Assembly: GCA_902805535.1 (NCBI GenBank)
Contig: CADCTN010000001.1
Span: forward strand, 1 to 57,146
Direction of reading: 5' to 3'
Source: an uncultured Blastococcus sp.
GTDB taxonomy: Bacteria; Actinomycetota; Actinomycetes; Mycobacteriales; Geodermatophilaceae
Length of the DNA stretch: 57,146 bases
A program made the position numbers and the translations under genes. Position 1 is the stretch's first letter. Every line of letters begins with the position of its first letter. Under the pieces are notes generated by a model that did not search any database, was not told the origin of the DNA, and worked only from the letters and a program-made list of their open reading frames with translations. Shown piece after piece: positions 8,645 to 16,225 of the stretch.

Positions 8645-8652
8645 GCGCCGGG

Positions 8653-9300
8653 TCAGCCGATCACGGTGCGGAGCACGTCGAGCAGCCGGCCGGCCACCAC
8701 GGTGGCGGGAACGACCAGGAGGACCGCCCACAGCCGAGCGCGGGGCGTGGACGGCAGGACGGCGAGCAGCACCAGGGCGACGACCACGTCGATGACGCCC
8801 TGCACGGGGTGGAGGGGGTCGGGCCCCGCGGCCGGCCCGGACCACACATCGGGGAGCGCGCCACCGGCCACCGTCGTCCCGACCGCCAGCGCGATGACGG
8901 CCCCGGGCAGGACGCCGGTGCTCCCGCAGGCCCACCGCACCACCGCGGCGAAGACCGCGACCGCGGTGGCCGACAGCACCAGCCACACGGGGAGCAACCG
9001 GTTCCAGCCGAAGCCGAGGACCCACGCCGCCCAGGCGTAGTAGGCCACCGTCATGGCGGCGAAGAATGCTGCCGCCCGGCCGGCCGCCGCAGGCGGCGTC
9101 GGCGCGGACCGGCCGATCAGCGCCACCACCAGCAGCCAGGCGGCCGGGTAGCTGCCGAGGTCGGCCGCCCAGCGCCAGCCCGACTCGTCCGCCGCCTTGG
9201 CCGCGACGCCGGCGAGCACACCGAGCGCGGCGAGCACCGGGACGACCTGCAGCTCAGACCGCGCGAGGCGGCTTCCGTCGGTCCGGGTCACCGGCTCCAT
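8653..9300 (-). CDS. Uncharacterised multi-pass membrane protein
   Basis: A 215-aa protein with about six predicted transmembrane helices (clear stretches VVPVLAALGVLAGVAA, AAWLLVVALIG, AAFFAAMTVAYYAWAAW, LLPVWLVLSATAVAVFAAVV, VIALAVGTTVAGG and VIDVVVALVLLAVL). I do not recognise a catalytic motif; overall it recalls DUF6518-type membrane proteins. It lies between the chorismate mutase-GNAT gene and the nucleotidyltransferase with gaps of 41 and 8 bp, so it is probably in the same operon. Confidence 0.7.
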   Translation of the reverse strand: MEPVTRTDGSRLARSELQVVPVLAALGVLAGVAAKAADESGWRWAADLGSYPAAWLLVVALIGRSAPTPPAAAGRAAAFFAAMTVAYYAWAAWVLGFGWNRLLPVWLVLSATAVAVFAAVVRWACGSTGVLPGAVIALAVGTTVAGGALPDVWSGPAAGPDPLHPVQGVIDVVVALVLLAVLPSTPRARLWAVLLVVPATVVAGRLLDVLRTVIG

Positions 9301-9341
9301 GGTGGTCGACGCGCCCGCGACGAGGGCGGAGGGCGCGCGGA

Positions 9342-10097
9342 TCAGCCGCCGGTCAGCGGCTTGGCGAGGTGCACCAGCACAACCGACCGCGTCAGCGCCT
9401 CTCGGTGCGTCTCTCGGTAGCCGAGGCGGTCGTAGAGCCGCAGGTTCGCCGCGCTCAGGTGGCCGGTGAACAGCGTCGCCTCCGTCGTCCCGGGCGGGGC
9501 GGCAGCCTCGATCTCGGCGAGCAGGGCCGTTCCGATGCCCTGCCCCTGCTGGTCCGGGGCGACGGTCAGGCGGCCGACGTGCAGGACGCCATCCGCCGGA
9601 CGGCCCCGGACCGCCCCGACGACCCGGGAGCCGCGACGGGCGGTGAGCGCCGGGCCGGTCGCCAGCTCGGCGGTGAGCTCCTCGAGCGTCTGCACCATCG
9701 CCGGCAGCTCCGGATCGCCGTAGATACGGGCCTCGGTGGCGTACGCGGCGCGCTGCAGGGTCAGGATCTCCCCCGCGTCGGCCACCGTGGCCGGGGCGAT
9801 GTGCGGCCGGTCGGGCAGCCCGGCCTCGGCCAGCTCCGGCTCGACGAAGCCGGCGATCATCGTCCTGTAGACGCCGGCGACGAGGTCCGGGTCAGCCCCG
9901 GCGTCCGCCGCCAGCCGCCGCACCCGGTCCAGGACGGCGGCGACGCGGAGCGGTGCCCGGACGGCCGCGGCGTCGCTCTTGAGCCGGCCCGCCCGCCGCA
10001 CCAGTTCCTGACGTTGCGCGAGCCGCTCGACGATCTCGCCGTCGAGTCGGTCGATCCCCGCGCGCACGTCGGCGAGGGAGTCGTGGTCCGTGGTCAT
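9342..10097 (-). CDS. Chorismate mutase (AroQ-type) - GNAT acetyltransferase fusion
   Basis: A 251-aa protein joining two domains. Residues 8-90 match an AroQ chorismate mutase: RAGIDRLDGEIVERLAQRQ, then K40 and PLR at 49-51, so equivalents of E. coli R11, R28, K39 and R51 are present. The usual acidic residue after the PxR arginine is Val52, and a Glu lies near the position of Gln88. Residues about 98-250 form a GNAT domain with acetyl-CoA motif VAPDQQGQGIGTALL. The first half would convert chorismate to prephenate or act on a related compound; the second would acetylate an unknown amine. GGAGGAGG precedes the ATG. A predicted 12-aa leader ORF lies upstream. Confidence 0.85.
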   Translation of the reverse strand: MTTDHDSLADVRAGIDRLDGEIVERLAQRQELVRRAGRLKSDAAAVRAPLRVAAVLDRVRRLAADAGADPDLVAGVYRTMIAGFVEPELAEAGLPDRPHIAPATVADAGEILTLQRAAYATEARIYGDPELPAMVQTLEELTAELATGPALTARRGSRVVGAVRGRPADGVLHVGRLTVAPDQQGQGIGTALLAEIEAAAPPGTTEATLFTGHLSAANLRLYDRLGYRETHREALTRSVVLVHLAKPLTGG

Positions 10098-10144
10098 GGA
10101 GCCTCCTCCGGTCGGCTCCTGGCCGAGGGAGGACGGGACGCCCG

Positions 10145-10167
10145 GACCGGCTCTGGGAGCAGCGGTC
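10145..10167 (-). promoter_or_regulatory. Hairpin in leader between leader peptide and chorismate mutase gene
   Basis: Arms GACCG/CGGTC and inner GCTC/GAGC form a bulged stem between the short leader ORF and the fusion gene. It could work as an attenuator element; no alternative pairing was proven. Confidence 0.35.
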
Positions 10168-10188
10168 TGGTCGTGCCACGACGGTCCG

Positions 10189-10227
10189 CTAGCGGCGGAC
10201 CCGCCAGGTGCGGGACGTCGTCGTCAT
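10189..10227 (-). CDS. Predicted 12-aa leader peptide (leaderless)
   Basis: ATG to TAG encodes MTTTSRTWRVRR. TAGGGT lies 6 nt upstream, the leaderless promoter geometry seen elsewhere in this window. The peptide contains one Trp and four Arg and ends 91 bp before the chorismate mutase-GNAT start, with a hairpin between. This resembles an attenuation-type upstream ORF, perhaps sensing charged tRNA-Trp or tRNA-Arg. Because it is short, chance is a real alternative. Confidence 0.45.
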   Translation of the reverse strand: MTTTSRTWRVRR

Positions 10228-10233
10228 GGCGGC

Positions 10234-10239
10234 ACCCTA
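10234..10239 (-). promoter_or_regulatory. -10 element TAGGGT
   Basis: TAGGGT is placed 6 nt before the ATG of the 12-aa leader ORF. It is the only good -10 seen between azlD and the fusion gene. Confidence 0.45.
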
Positions 10240-10251
10240 GCCCGGCGACGG

Positions 10252-10569
10252 TCAGCCGGCGACGACGTGCACCAGGGCTCCGGCGGCGCCGGCGAGGAGC
10301 AGCACGACGATGAACGGCGCCCGGAGCGCCAGTGCCAGGGCGGCGACGGCGAGCCCGGCCAGCCGCCCGTCGACCACGAGCTGCTGGCCGCTGGTGAACG
10401 CCTGCACCGCCACGAGGGCGGCGAGCAGCGCGGCGGGCACGAAGTCGACGATCCGCGCGACCCACGGCTGCTCGACCCAGGCGGCCGGCACGGACAGCCC
10501 GGCCAGCTTCAGCAGGTAGCACCCGACCGACGCGGCCAGCACGGCCGCCCACAGGGCCGTGCCGCTCAC
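10252..10569 (-). CDS. azlD: AzlD family branched-chain amino acid exporter subunit
   Basis: A 105-aa protein with about four transmembrane helices and the AzlD pattern (GCYLLKLAGLSVP, FVPAALLAALVAVQ, DGRLAGLAVAALALALRAPFIVVLLLAG). AzlD is the small partner of AzlC in amino acid export, classically branched-chain amino acids. Its GTG start overlaps the azlC stop codon (GTGA), showing translational coupling. Confidence 0.88.
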   Translation of the reverse strand: MSGTALWAAVLAASVGCYLLKLAGLSVPAAWVEQPWVARIVDFVPAALLAALVAVQAFTSGQQLVVDGRLAGLAVAALALALRAPFIVVLLLAGAAGALVHVVAG

Positions 10570-11261
10570 GCCGCGACCTCCGTGGCGCGCGGCCGTCCGG
10601 CCAGGGCCACGGCGACGACGGCCGCGATCACCTGGACACCCGCAGGCACGAACGGGGTGAGCGCCAGCGCGACCAGGGCCCCGCCGACGGCCACCCGGAG
10701 CTGGACACGGGCCTCCGGGAATCCGCTGCGCAGCCGCGGCCAGAGCAGCGCCAGGAACGCAGCCGGGACCACCGCGTCGAGCGCCGCCAGCGCCGGGCCG
10801 GTCAGCGCGGCCGCGCCCAGCGCGCCGATCGCCGTCGTCACGTTCCACATCAGGAAGATCGACGCGCCCCCGGCGAGGAAGGCCAGGCGGGCGAGGCCCC
10901 GGTCCGGTGCCGCGATCGACAGCGCCGTCGTCTCGTCGATGACCCAGTGCGCCGTGCCGAGCCGGCGCACGATCCCGCGGGGCTGCAGCAGCGGGACCAG
11001 CCGCACGCCGTACACGGTGTTGCGGGTACCAAGCAGCAGCGCGCTCCCGACCGCGGCGAGGGCGCTCCCGCCGGCACCCAGCACTCCGACCAGGGCGAAC
11101 TGCGAGGCACCGGTGAACATCAGGGCCGACAGGGTCACCGCCTGCCACGCGTTCAGCCCGGCGGCATCGGCGGCCGCGCCGAACGCGGCGCCGTAGAGAC
11201 CGACCGCCAGCCCCAGCCCGATCGCGTCGCGCAGGACCGTCGATCGGGTGGGAGCGGACAT
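10566..11261 (-). CDS. azlC: AzlC family amino acid exporter subunit
   Basis: A 231-aa membrane protein of the AzlC family. Family segments include GLAVGLYGAAFGAAADAAGLNAWQAVTLSALMFTGASQFALVGVL near the N-terminus and NTVYGVRL, then HWVIDETTALS. With AzlD it forms an exporter of branched-chain or related amino acids in the inner membrane. The ATG lies 11 nt after the stop of the 128-aa upstream gene. TAGGGT (11275-11270) sits 8 nt before the ATG and overlaps that upstream stop codon, so either coupling or an own leaderless promoter is possible. Confidence 0.9.
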   Translation of the reverse strand: MSAPTRSTVLRDAIGLGLAVGLYGAAFGAAADAAGLNAWQAVTLSALMFTGASQFALVGVLGAGGSALAAVGSALLLGTRNTVYGVRLVPLLQPRGIVRRLGTAHWVIDETTALSIAAPDRGLARLAFLAGGASIFLMWNVTTAIGALGAAALTGPALAALDAVVPAAFLALLWPRLRSGFPEARVQLRVAVGGALVALALTPFVPAGVQVIAAVVAVALAGRPRATEVAA

Positions 11262-11272
11262 GTCTGGCGACC

Positions 11273-11659
11273 CTAACGAGCCGCCCGCGCCTGGTGCAGG
11301 CCCTGGTGCAGGTGCTCGCGCAACCGTCGCGCCGGGACCAGGAGGTCGGCCACCTCCGGTGGCTCGCCGCCCGCGGCCGCGACCGCCCCGTCGAGCAGAT
11401 GGGCCGCAGCGGACAGCTCGCGCTGCACCACGATGCCGGGCCCCCAGGTCAGCGCCACCCCGGGTTCGGCGCCGAGGCCGCCGGCCGCCCGCCGGGCCAG
11501 CGCCGCGAGCGACAGCAGCGCGCGCCCCGCCGGCGTCCGGCTCGAGTACCCGTCCGTGTCGTCGTCGGCCACCTCCTGGAGGACCTCGTCGAGCAGGCCC
11601 CTCAGGACGTCGGCGGCGGGCGTCCGGCTGGTGCCGGATCGGAGCAATGTCGTGGTCAT
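11273..11659 (-). CDS. Hypothetical helical protein
   Basis: A 128-aa protein I do not recognise. It is Ala/Leu/Arg-rich and probably all helical, without signal peptide or membrane segment. A middle stretch LTWGPGIVVQRELSAAAHLLDG may be a conserved core. It is immediately upstream of azlC on the same strand with an 11-nt gap, so co-transcription is likely. The ATG is the furthest upstream in-frame start. Confidence 0.55.
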   Translation of the reverse strand: MTTTLLRSGTSRTPAADVLRGLLDEVLQEVADDDTDGYSSRTPAGRALLSLAALARRAAGGLGAEPGVALTWGPGIVVQRELSAAAHLLDGAVAAAGGEPPEVADLLVPARRLREHLHQGLHQARAAR

Positions 11660-11853
11660 GGCGACGACGATCGCTCTGAGGGGTACCCCGCGGCATCGGT
11701 CGACCGGGCAGTCCTGACACCTCCTGCACGGGCCTCAGGCCCTGAGGGGCGGCGCGGCACATCGGCCGGTCGCCCGCCGATCTGAGGGGCCTTCGGACGG
11801 CGGAGTGCGCAGCAGCTCACCCTCCGGCGGACGGCACCGCCCGCCGGCCGCCG

Positions 11854-11859
11854 TACAGT
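11854..11859 (+). promoter_or_regulatory. Candidate mrp promoter -10 (TACAGT)
   Basis: TACAGT fits TANNNT and would start transcription near 11866, giving mrp an approximately 80-nt untranslated leader. Confidence 0.45.
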
Positions 11860-11945
11860 GGCAGGGGATCCGATCGTGCAGATCCGCGCCGGTTGCCCCG
11901 GCTCGCGCCGACCGGGTTCCCCCGTCGAAGGAGACACACGCAACG

Positions 11946-13097
11946 ATGTCCGACACGCTGACCGGCTCGCCGGCGCTCGACGCCGTCACCGCCGCTCTGG
12001 CCACCGTCCAGGACCCCGAGATCAACCGCCCGCTCACCGAGCTGGGCATGGTCAAGGACGTGCAGATCGGCGACGACGGCTCCGTCCGCGTCGAGGTCTA
12101 CCTGACCGTCTCCGGCTGCCCGATGCGGGAGACCATCACCAACCGGGTCACCCAGGCGGTGGGCGCCGTCCCCGGTGTCACGTCGGTGTCGGTCGTGCTC
12201 GACGTGATGAGCGACGAGCAGCGCGCCGAGCTGCGCAAGGTCGTCCGCGGCTCCGACAGCGCCGAGCCGGTCATCCCGTTCGCCCAGCCCGGCTCCCTCA
12301 CCCGCGTCTACGCCGTCGCGTCCGGCAAGGGCGGCGTCGGCAAGTCCAGCGTCACGGTGAACCTGGCGGCCTCGCTGGCCAAGCGCGGCCTGTCGGTCGG
12401 CGTCGTGGACGCCGACATCTACGGCCACTCGGTGCCGCGCATGCTGGGCGTCGAGGACAAGCCGACGCAGGTCGACAACATGATCATGCCGCCGCAGGCC
12501 TACGGCGTGAAGGTCATCTCGATCGGCATGTTCACCCCCGGGAACACCCCGGTGGTGTGGCGCGGGCCGATGCTGCACCGCGCGCTCCAGCAGTTCCTCG
12601 CCGACGTCTGGTGGGGCGACCTCGACGTCCTCCTCATGGACCTCCCCCCGGGCACCGGCGACGTCGCGATCTCGGTGGCGCAGCTCGTGCCGAACGCCGA
12701 GATCCTCGTGGTCACCACGCCGCAGCTGGCCGCCGCCGAGGTGGCCGAGCGCGCCGGGGCGATCGCCACGCAGACCCACCAGCAGGTGGTCGGCGTCGTC
12801 GAGAACATGTCCTGGCTCGAGCTCCCCGACGGGTCCCGCATGGAGGTCTTCGGCTCCGGTGGCGGCGAGGCCGTCTCCGACGCGCTGACCAAGACCCTCG
12901 GCGCCCGGGTGCCGCTGCTGGGCCAGATCCCGCTGGACACCCGGCTGCGCGAGGCCGGCGACGCCGGTGCGCCGATCGTCCTGGCCGAGCCGACGTCCGC
13001 CGCCGCGCAGGCGCTGGAGAAGATCGCCGACGGGCTCGCCGTCCGGCAGCGCGGTCTGTCCGGCATGTCGCTGGGGCTCACGCCGGTCAAGCGCTGA
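11946..13097 (+). CDS. mrp: Mrp/NBP35-type P-loop ATPase, Fe-S carrier family
   Basis: A 383-aa protein with an N-terminal MIP18/DUF59 domain (about 8-85; ATVQDPEINRPLTELGMV, SGCPMRETI). A deviant Walker A ATPase domain follows (SGKGGVGKSSVTVNLA), then DADIYGHSVP, DLPPGTGD and ENMSW. The family loads or transfers Fe-S clusters in the cytosol. The C-terminal CxxC that bridges clusters in E. coli Mrp/ApbC is absent: after NMSW the sequence is LELPDGSRMEVFG. I recall this also from mycobacterial Mrp. An AAGGAG lies 12 nt before the ATG. Neighbourhood matches mrp of M. tuberculosis. Confidence 0.94.
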   Translation: MSDTLTGSPALDAVTAALATVQDPEINRPLTELGMVKDVQIGDDGSVRVEVYLTVSGCPMRETITNRVTQAVGAVPGVTSVSVVLDVMSDEQRAELRKVVRGSDSAEPVIPFAQPGSLTRVYAVASGKGGVGKSSVTVNLAASLAKRGLSVGVVDADIYGHSVPRMLGVEDKPTQVDNMIMPPQAYGVKVISIGMFTPGNTPVVWRGPMLHRALQQFLADVWWGDLDVLLMDLPPGTGDVAISVAQLVPNAEILVVTTPQLAAAEVAERAGAIATQTHQQVVGVVENMSWLELPDGSRMEVFGSGGGEAVSDALTKTLGARVPLLGQIPLDTRLREAGDAGAPIVLAEPTSAAAQALEKIADGLAVRQRGLSGMSLGLTPVKR

Positions 13098-13135
13098 CGG
13101 AGGAGTCCTCGATGGTGCGTCCGGGACGGCGCGCG

Positions 13136-13141
13136 TACGGT
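13136..13141 (+). promoter_or_regulatory. Leaderless -10 TACGGT
   Basis: TACGGT lies 6 nt before GTG 13148, supporting that start for the SRPBCC gene over the in-frame ATG at 13112. Confidence 0.5.
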
Positions 13142-13147
13142 CAGCGG

Positions 13148-13597
13148 GTGGCTGACCAGCGCGTTTCCGGGACCATCACCGTCGCGGCGCCGCCCGCCAC
13201 CGTCTTCGCCATCCTGGCCGACCCGCGCCAGCACTCGCGGATCGACGGGTCCGGCTCGGTCGGCGCGGTCATCCGGGCGCCGGAGCGGATCACGGCGAAG
13301 GGCCAGACGTTCGCCGTCCGGATGAAGCTCTTCGGGCTGCCCTACGTCATCGTCAACCGCGTCGTGGAGTTCGAGGCCGACCGGCGCATCGCCTGGCGGC
13401 ACTTCACCGCCAACCGGTGGCGTTACGAGCTGACGCCCACGGCCGACGGCGGGACGACGGTCACCGAGACGTTCGACATGTCGCGCGCGACCCCGGTCGT
13501 CAGCTCGGTGGTCCGGAGCGCGAAGTTCCCGGAGCGCAACCGGGAGGGCATCGCCGGGACGCTGGAGCGGCTCAAGGCCGTCGCGGAGGCTGTGTGA
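13148..13597 (+). CDS. SRPBCC family (polyketide cyclase/dehydrase-like) protein
   Basis: A 149-aa protein with the START/SRPBCC helix-grip pattern: an initial strand SGTITVAAPPATVFAILADPRQHSRIDGSG, a central strand-rich part and a long C-terminal helix (ERNREGIAGTLERLKAVAEAV). These proteins bind hydrophobic ligands and the ligand is unknown here. Two starts are possible: GTG 13148 has a leaderless -10, and ATG 13112 has GGAGGA upstream and adds 12 residues. It lies 50 bp after mrp. Confidence 0.82.
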   Translation: MADQRVSGTITVAAPPATVFAILADPRQHSRIDGSGSVGAVIRAPERITAKGQTFAVRMKLFGLPYVIVNRVVEFEADRRIAWRHFTANRWRYELTPTADGGTTVTETFDMSRATPVVSSVVRSAKFPERNREGIAGTLERLKAVAEAV

Positions 13598-13603
13598 TCT
13601 GTC

Positions 13604-13643
13604 CCTCCTCGAGGAGGCCTCCGGCCCCCGCTCGCCGGGGCGG
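13604..13643. terminator. Terminator-like hairpins between SRPBCC gene and tatB
   Basis: The self-complementary CCTCCTCGAGGAGG (13604-13617) is followed by a GCCCC/GGGGC stem, in a gap between convergent genes. Confidence 0.6.
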
Positions 13644-13646
13644 CTA

Positions 13647-14021
13647 CTACGTCGCGTCGGGGTCGAACGGGGGCGGCGTCGCGTGGTCGCGGGGCCGGGC
13701 CACGGCGGGCACCGCTGCCGAGGCGGCGGTCGCGCCGTTGGCGCTGCCCCGGTGCACGGTCGGGCCGTCGTCGTCACCGAGCAGCTGGCTCCGGATGAAC
13801 GTCTTGGGGTGGTACTTGCGCAGGTCCAGGTCACGCAGCCCAGGCATGTCGTCCCCGAGCGAGTCGTTGACCTGCTCGCGGATGCCGGTGACCGCCGACC
13901 GGACGCGCTTGAGCCCAGCGGCGGCGTCCTTGGCCAGGTCGGGCAGCCGCTCCGGACCGAAGATGAACAGCGCAGCGAGGCCGAGCACGATGATCTCGCC
14001 CCAACCGATCGAGTCGAACAC
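13647..14021 (-). CDS. tatB: Sec-independent translocase subunit TatB
   Basis: A 124-aa protein with the TatA/B signature: a short N-terminal transmembrane helix (IGWGEIIVLGLAALFIFGPERLP), the hinge FGPERLPDLAKDAAAGLKRVRSAV and an amphipathic helix. The glutamate at residue 9 before the helix is typical of TatB. A Pro/Ala-rich disordered tail follows. It works with TatC in export of folded proteins. GGAGGAG precedes the GTG. It is 54 bp downstream of htrA on the same strand with a hairpin between; the htrA-tatB neighbourhood is that of M. tuberculosis Rv1223-Rv1224. Confidence 0.92.
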   Translation of the reverse strand: MFDSIGWGEIIVLGLAALFIFGPERLPDLAKDAAAGLKRVRSAVTGIREQVNDSLGDDMPGLRDLDLRKYHPKTFIRSQLLGDDDGPTVHRGSANGATAASAAVPAVARPRDHATPPPFDPDAT

Positions 14022-14054
14022 CGCCGTCTCCTCCCTGTCGGTCCCAGCGTAGGC

Positions 14055-14071
14055 GGCGCCTGACGGGCGCC
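14055..14071 (-). terminator. Hairpin downstream of htrA
   Basis: GGCGCC / GGCGCC arms with loop TGACG lie directly after the htrA stop, so they could partly terminate or process the sigE-rseA-htrA transcript before tatB. Confidence 0.55.
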
Positions 14072-14075
14072 GTCG

Positions 14076-15641
14076 TCACGCCGGGTCGAGCGTGGCCTGG
14101 ACCTCGGTCGACCCGCCGCCGCGGACGACCTCGACGGTGACCGTCTCGCCGGGGTCGAACGCGTCGACGGCGACGACGAGCTCCTCGGAGCTGCCCACCG
14201 GCTCGCCCTCGACGGCGATGACGATGTCCTCCTCGCGGATGCCGGCGTTCGCCGCGGCGCTGCCCGGCTCCACGTTGAGGACCAGCGCGCCGTCGCGGGT
14301 GCCGTCGGTGACCGACCGCGTGTTGACCCCGAGCGCCGCGTGCACGGCCGAGCCGGTGGAGATGAGCTGCTCGGTGATCTCGCGGACGGTGTCGACGGGG
14401 ATGGCGAAGCCGAGGCCGATCGAGCCGCCGCCGGTCGAGGCGATCGCGGTGTTGATGCCGACCAGCGCCCCGCTCGCGTCGACGAGCGCGCCGCCGGAGT
14501 TGCCGGGGTTGATCGGTGCGTCGGTCTGCACGGCGCTGATCACCGCGTTGGTGTCGCTGCCCTCGCCGGCCAGCCGGACCGGCCGGTCCAGGGCGCTGAC
14601 GATGCCGCTGGTCACCGTGCCGGCCAGGCCCAGCGGGGAGCCGATGGCCACCACCGGGTCACCGACGACGACGTCGTCGGAGCTGCCCAGGGCGGCGGTG
14701 ACCAGACCCGGCTTCTCCACCTTGAGGACGGCGATGTCGCTGGCCGGGTCGCGCCCGACGATGCGGGCCGCCGAGCCGCTGCCGTCGAAGAAGACCGCGC
14801 GGATCTCGGCGCCCTCGACGTCGTCGGCGCCGGAGACGACGTGGTTGTTGGTGACGATGTAGCCGTTCTCGCCGTCGATGACGACGCCCGAGCCGGTGGC
14901 GCCGGCCTGGCCGACGCGGACCTCGATGGACACCACGGCGGGCATGACGTCCTCGGCGATCTGCGACACCGAGCCGGGCTCGCGGGTGATGCCCGGGTCG
15001 ACCTCGGACAGCTGGGTACCCGGGGCCAGCAGCGGCGTCTCGTCCTGGGTCTTGGTGAGGTACCAGCCGATCCCGCCACCGACGGCGCTGACGAGGAGGA
15101 CGGCGAGCAGCGCCAGCACGGACAGCCGCACGGAGAGATCGCCGGCGCGCAGCTTCTTGCGTCCCCGGGCGTCGACGACGACGGGGCCCGGCTGGCTCTC
15201 CTCGTCGTAGACGGCCGGTGCACCGAGGGCGACCGGCGCGTACGGGTCGCGCCAGGGGTCGCTGCGCGCGTCGGGCTTCCACCACGGACCGGCGGCGGTG
15301 CGCCGGCGCCCGGGCCGCCCCGTCGGCGGCTCCTGCAGTCCGCGCTGCCCGGCGACCCCGGGGCCGAACGCGCGCAGCAGTGCCTCGGCCGGCGGCGGGG
15401 GCACCGGACGCGGCGGTGGCGTGGGCCGGCCGCCGGCGAACCCGCCGACGGCGGTGTCCGGCCGACCGAAGGCCGCTGCCTGATCGGCCGAGGGCTCCGG
15501 TGCCGACACCGGCCGGGGGGCGAGACGGTCGGGGATCCCGGCGAACGCACCGTCCTGGCCCGCCGGGCGGGCGAAGACGGCGTCCTCGGGGGGTGGGGAG
15601 CCGTTGCTGCCCGTGGACGGGCGGTCGTCGGACGTGCTCAG
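14076..15641 (-). CDS. htrA: HtrA/DegP-like membrane-anchored serine protease
   Basis: Predicted 521 aa. A Pro-rich cytoplasmic region (about 1-150; conserved RLAPRPV, DPWRDPYAP) is followed by one transmembrane helix (VLALLAVLLVSAVGGGIGWYL). A trypsin-like domain has the triad His in TNNHVVSG, Asp in DPASDIAVLKV and Ser in NPGNSGGALV. A PDZ domain (about 425-520) completes it. It degrades or refolds envelope proteins outside the membrane. No ATG, GTG or TTG fits the N-terminus: CTG at 15641 overlaps the rseA stop as CTGA, and the next GTG would lose RLAPRPV, shared (from memory) with Rv1223. Third gene of the sigE-rseA-htrA operon. Confidence 0.9.
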   Translation of the reverse strand: MSTSDDRPSTGSNGSPPPEDAVFARPAGQDGAFAGIPDRLAPRPVSAPEPSADQAAAFGRPDTAVGGFAGGRPTPPPRPVPPPPAEALLRAFGPGVAGQRGLQEPPTGRPGRRRTAAGPWWKPDARSDPWRDPYAPVALGAPAVYDEESQPGPVVVDARGRKKLRAGDLSVRLSVLALLAVLLVSAVGGGIGWYLTKTQDETPLLAPGTQLSEVDPGITREPGSVSQIAEDVMPAVVSIEVRVGQAGATGSGVVIDGENGYIVTNNHVVSGADDVEGAEIRAVFFDGSGSAARIVGRDPASDIAVLKVEKPGLVTAALGSSDDVVVGDPVVAIGSPLGLAGTVTSGIVSALDRPVRLAGEGSDTNAVISAVQTDAPINPGNSGGALVDASGALVGINTAIASTGGGSIGLGFAIPVDTVREITEQLISTGSAVHAALGVNTRSVTDGTRDGALVLNVEPGSAAANAGIREEDIVIAVEGEPVGSSEELVVAVDAFDPGETVTVEVVRGGGSTEVQATLDPA

Positions 15642-16225
15642 GGGGTCCCACCCGGAGCCGGCGTCGCGGCGCTGTTCCCGACGGTGAGCGTGCGCACCAC
15701 CGGCGGGACGACCTCGGTGTGCTCCTCGGGGGCGGTCGGCCCGGCGACCGGGCCGTTCGGCTCCGGGTCGGCGACACCGCTCGCGGGCAGGTTGAGGGCC
15801 AGGGCGGTGATCCCCGCGCCCAGGCCGATCATGGTCCCGGCCAGGCCGCGGCGCAGCCAGCGCGCGTGGCCCGGACGCTGCGGGCGGTCCTGCGGCTGGA
15901 GGTCCACCGACCAGGCGCCGGACTCCCCCTGCATGGTCAGGCCACCGGGCCCCGCGGTCAGGTTCCCGAAGTCTCCGCCGCCCGGACCGGGGACGTCGGT
16001 GGTGAACGGGATGGCGCACAGGCGGGACACCAGGTCACCGGGGACGGCGACGTCCCGGGACTCGTGCAGCGCCTCCTTCGCCTCGCGCTGGGCCTCGACG
16101 GCCAGGCGGCACTGCATGCAGCCGGAGAGGTGGCGGGCGGCACGGGTCGCCGGGCCGGCGGTCAGCTCGCCGTCGACCAGCGCGGCGATGGCCTCCTGCG
16201 CCAGGTGGCTCTCCGAGATGCTCAT
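15638..16225 (-). CDS. rseA: Anti-sigma-E factor RseA (zinc-finger type)
   Basis: A 195-aa protein with an N-terminal anti-sigma domain containing the zinc motif HLSGCMQC (His-x3-Cys-x2-Cys, residues about 32-39). One transmembrane helix is near 135-155 ([20 protein letters not shown]), then a Pro-rich extracytoplasmic or disordered tail. It should hold SigE inactive until envelope or redox stress. The ATG overlaps the sigE stop (ATGA), giving coupled synthesis. Counterpart of Rv1222. Confidence 0.92.
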   Translation of the reverse strand: MSISESHLAQEAIAALVDGELTAGPATRAARHLSGCMQCRLAVEAQREAKEALHESRDVAVPGDLVSRLCAIPFTTDVPGPGGGDFGNLTAGPGGLTMQGESGAWSVDLQPQDRPQRPGHARWLRRGLAGTMIGLGAGITALALNLPASGVADPEPNGPVAGPTAPEEHTEVVPPVVRTLTVGNSAATPAPGGTP

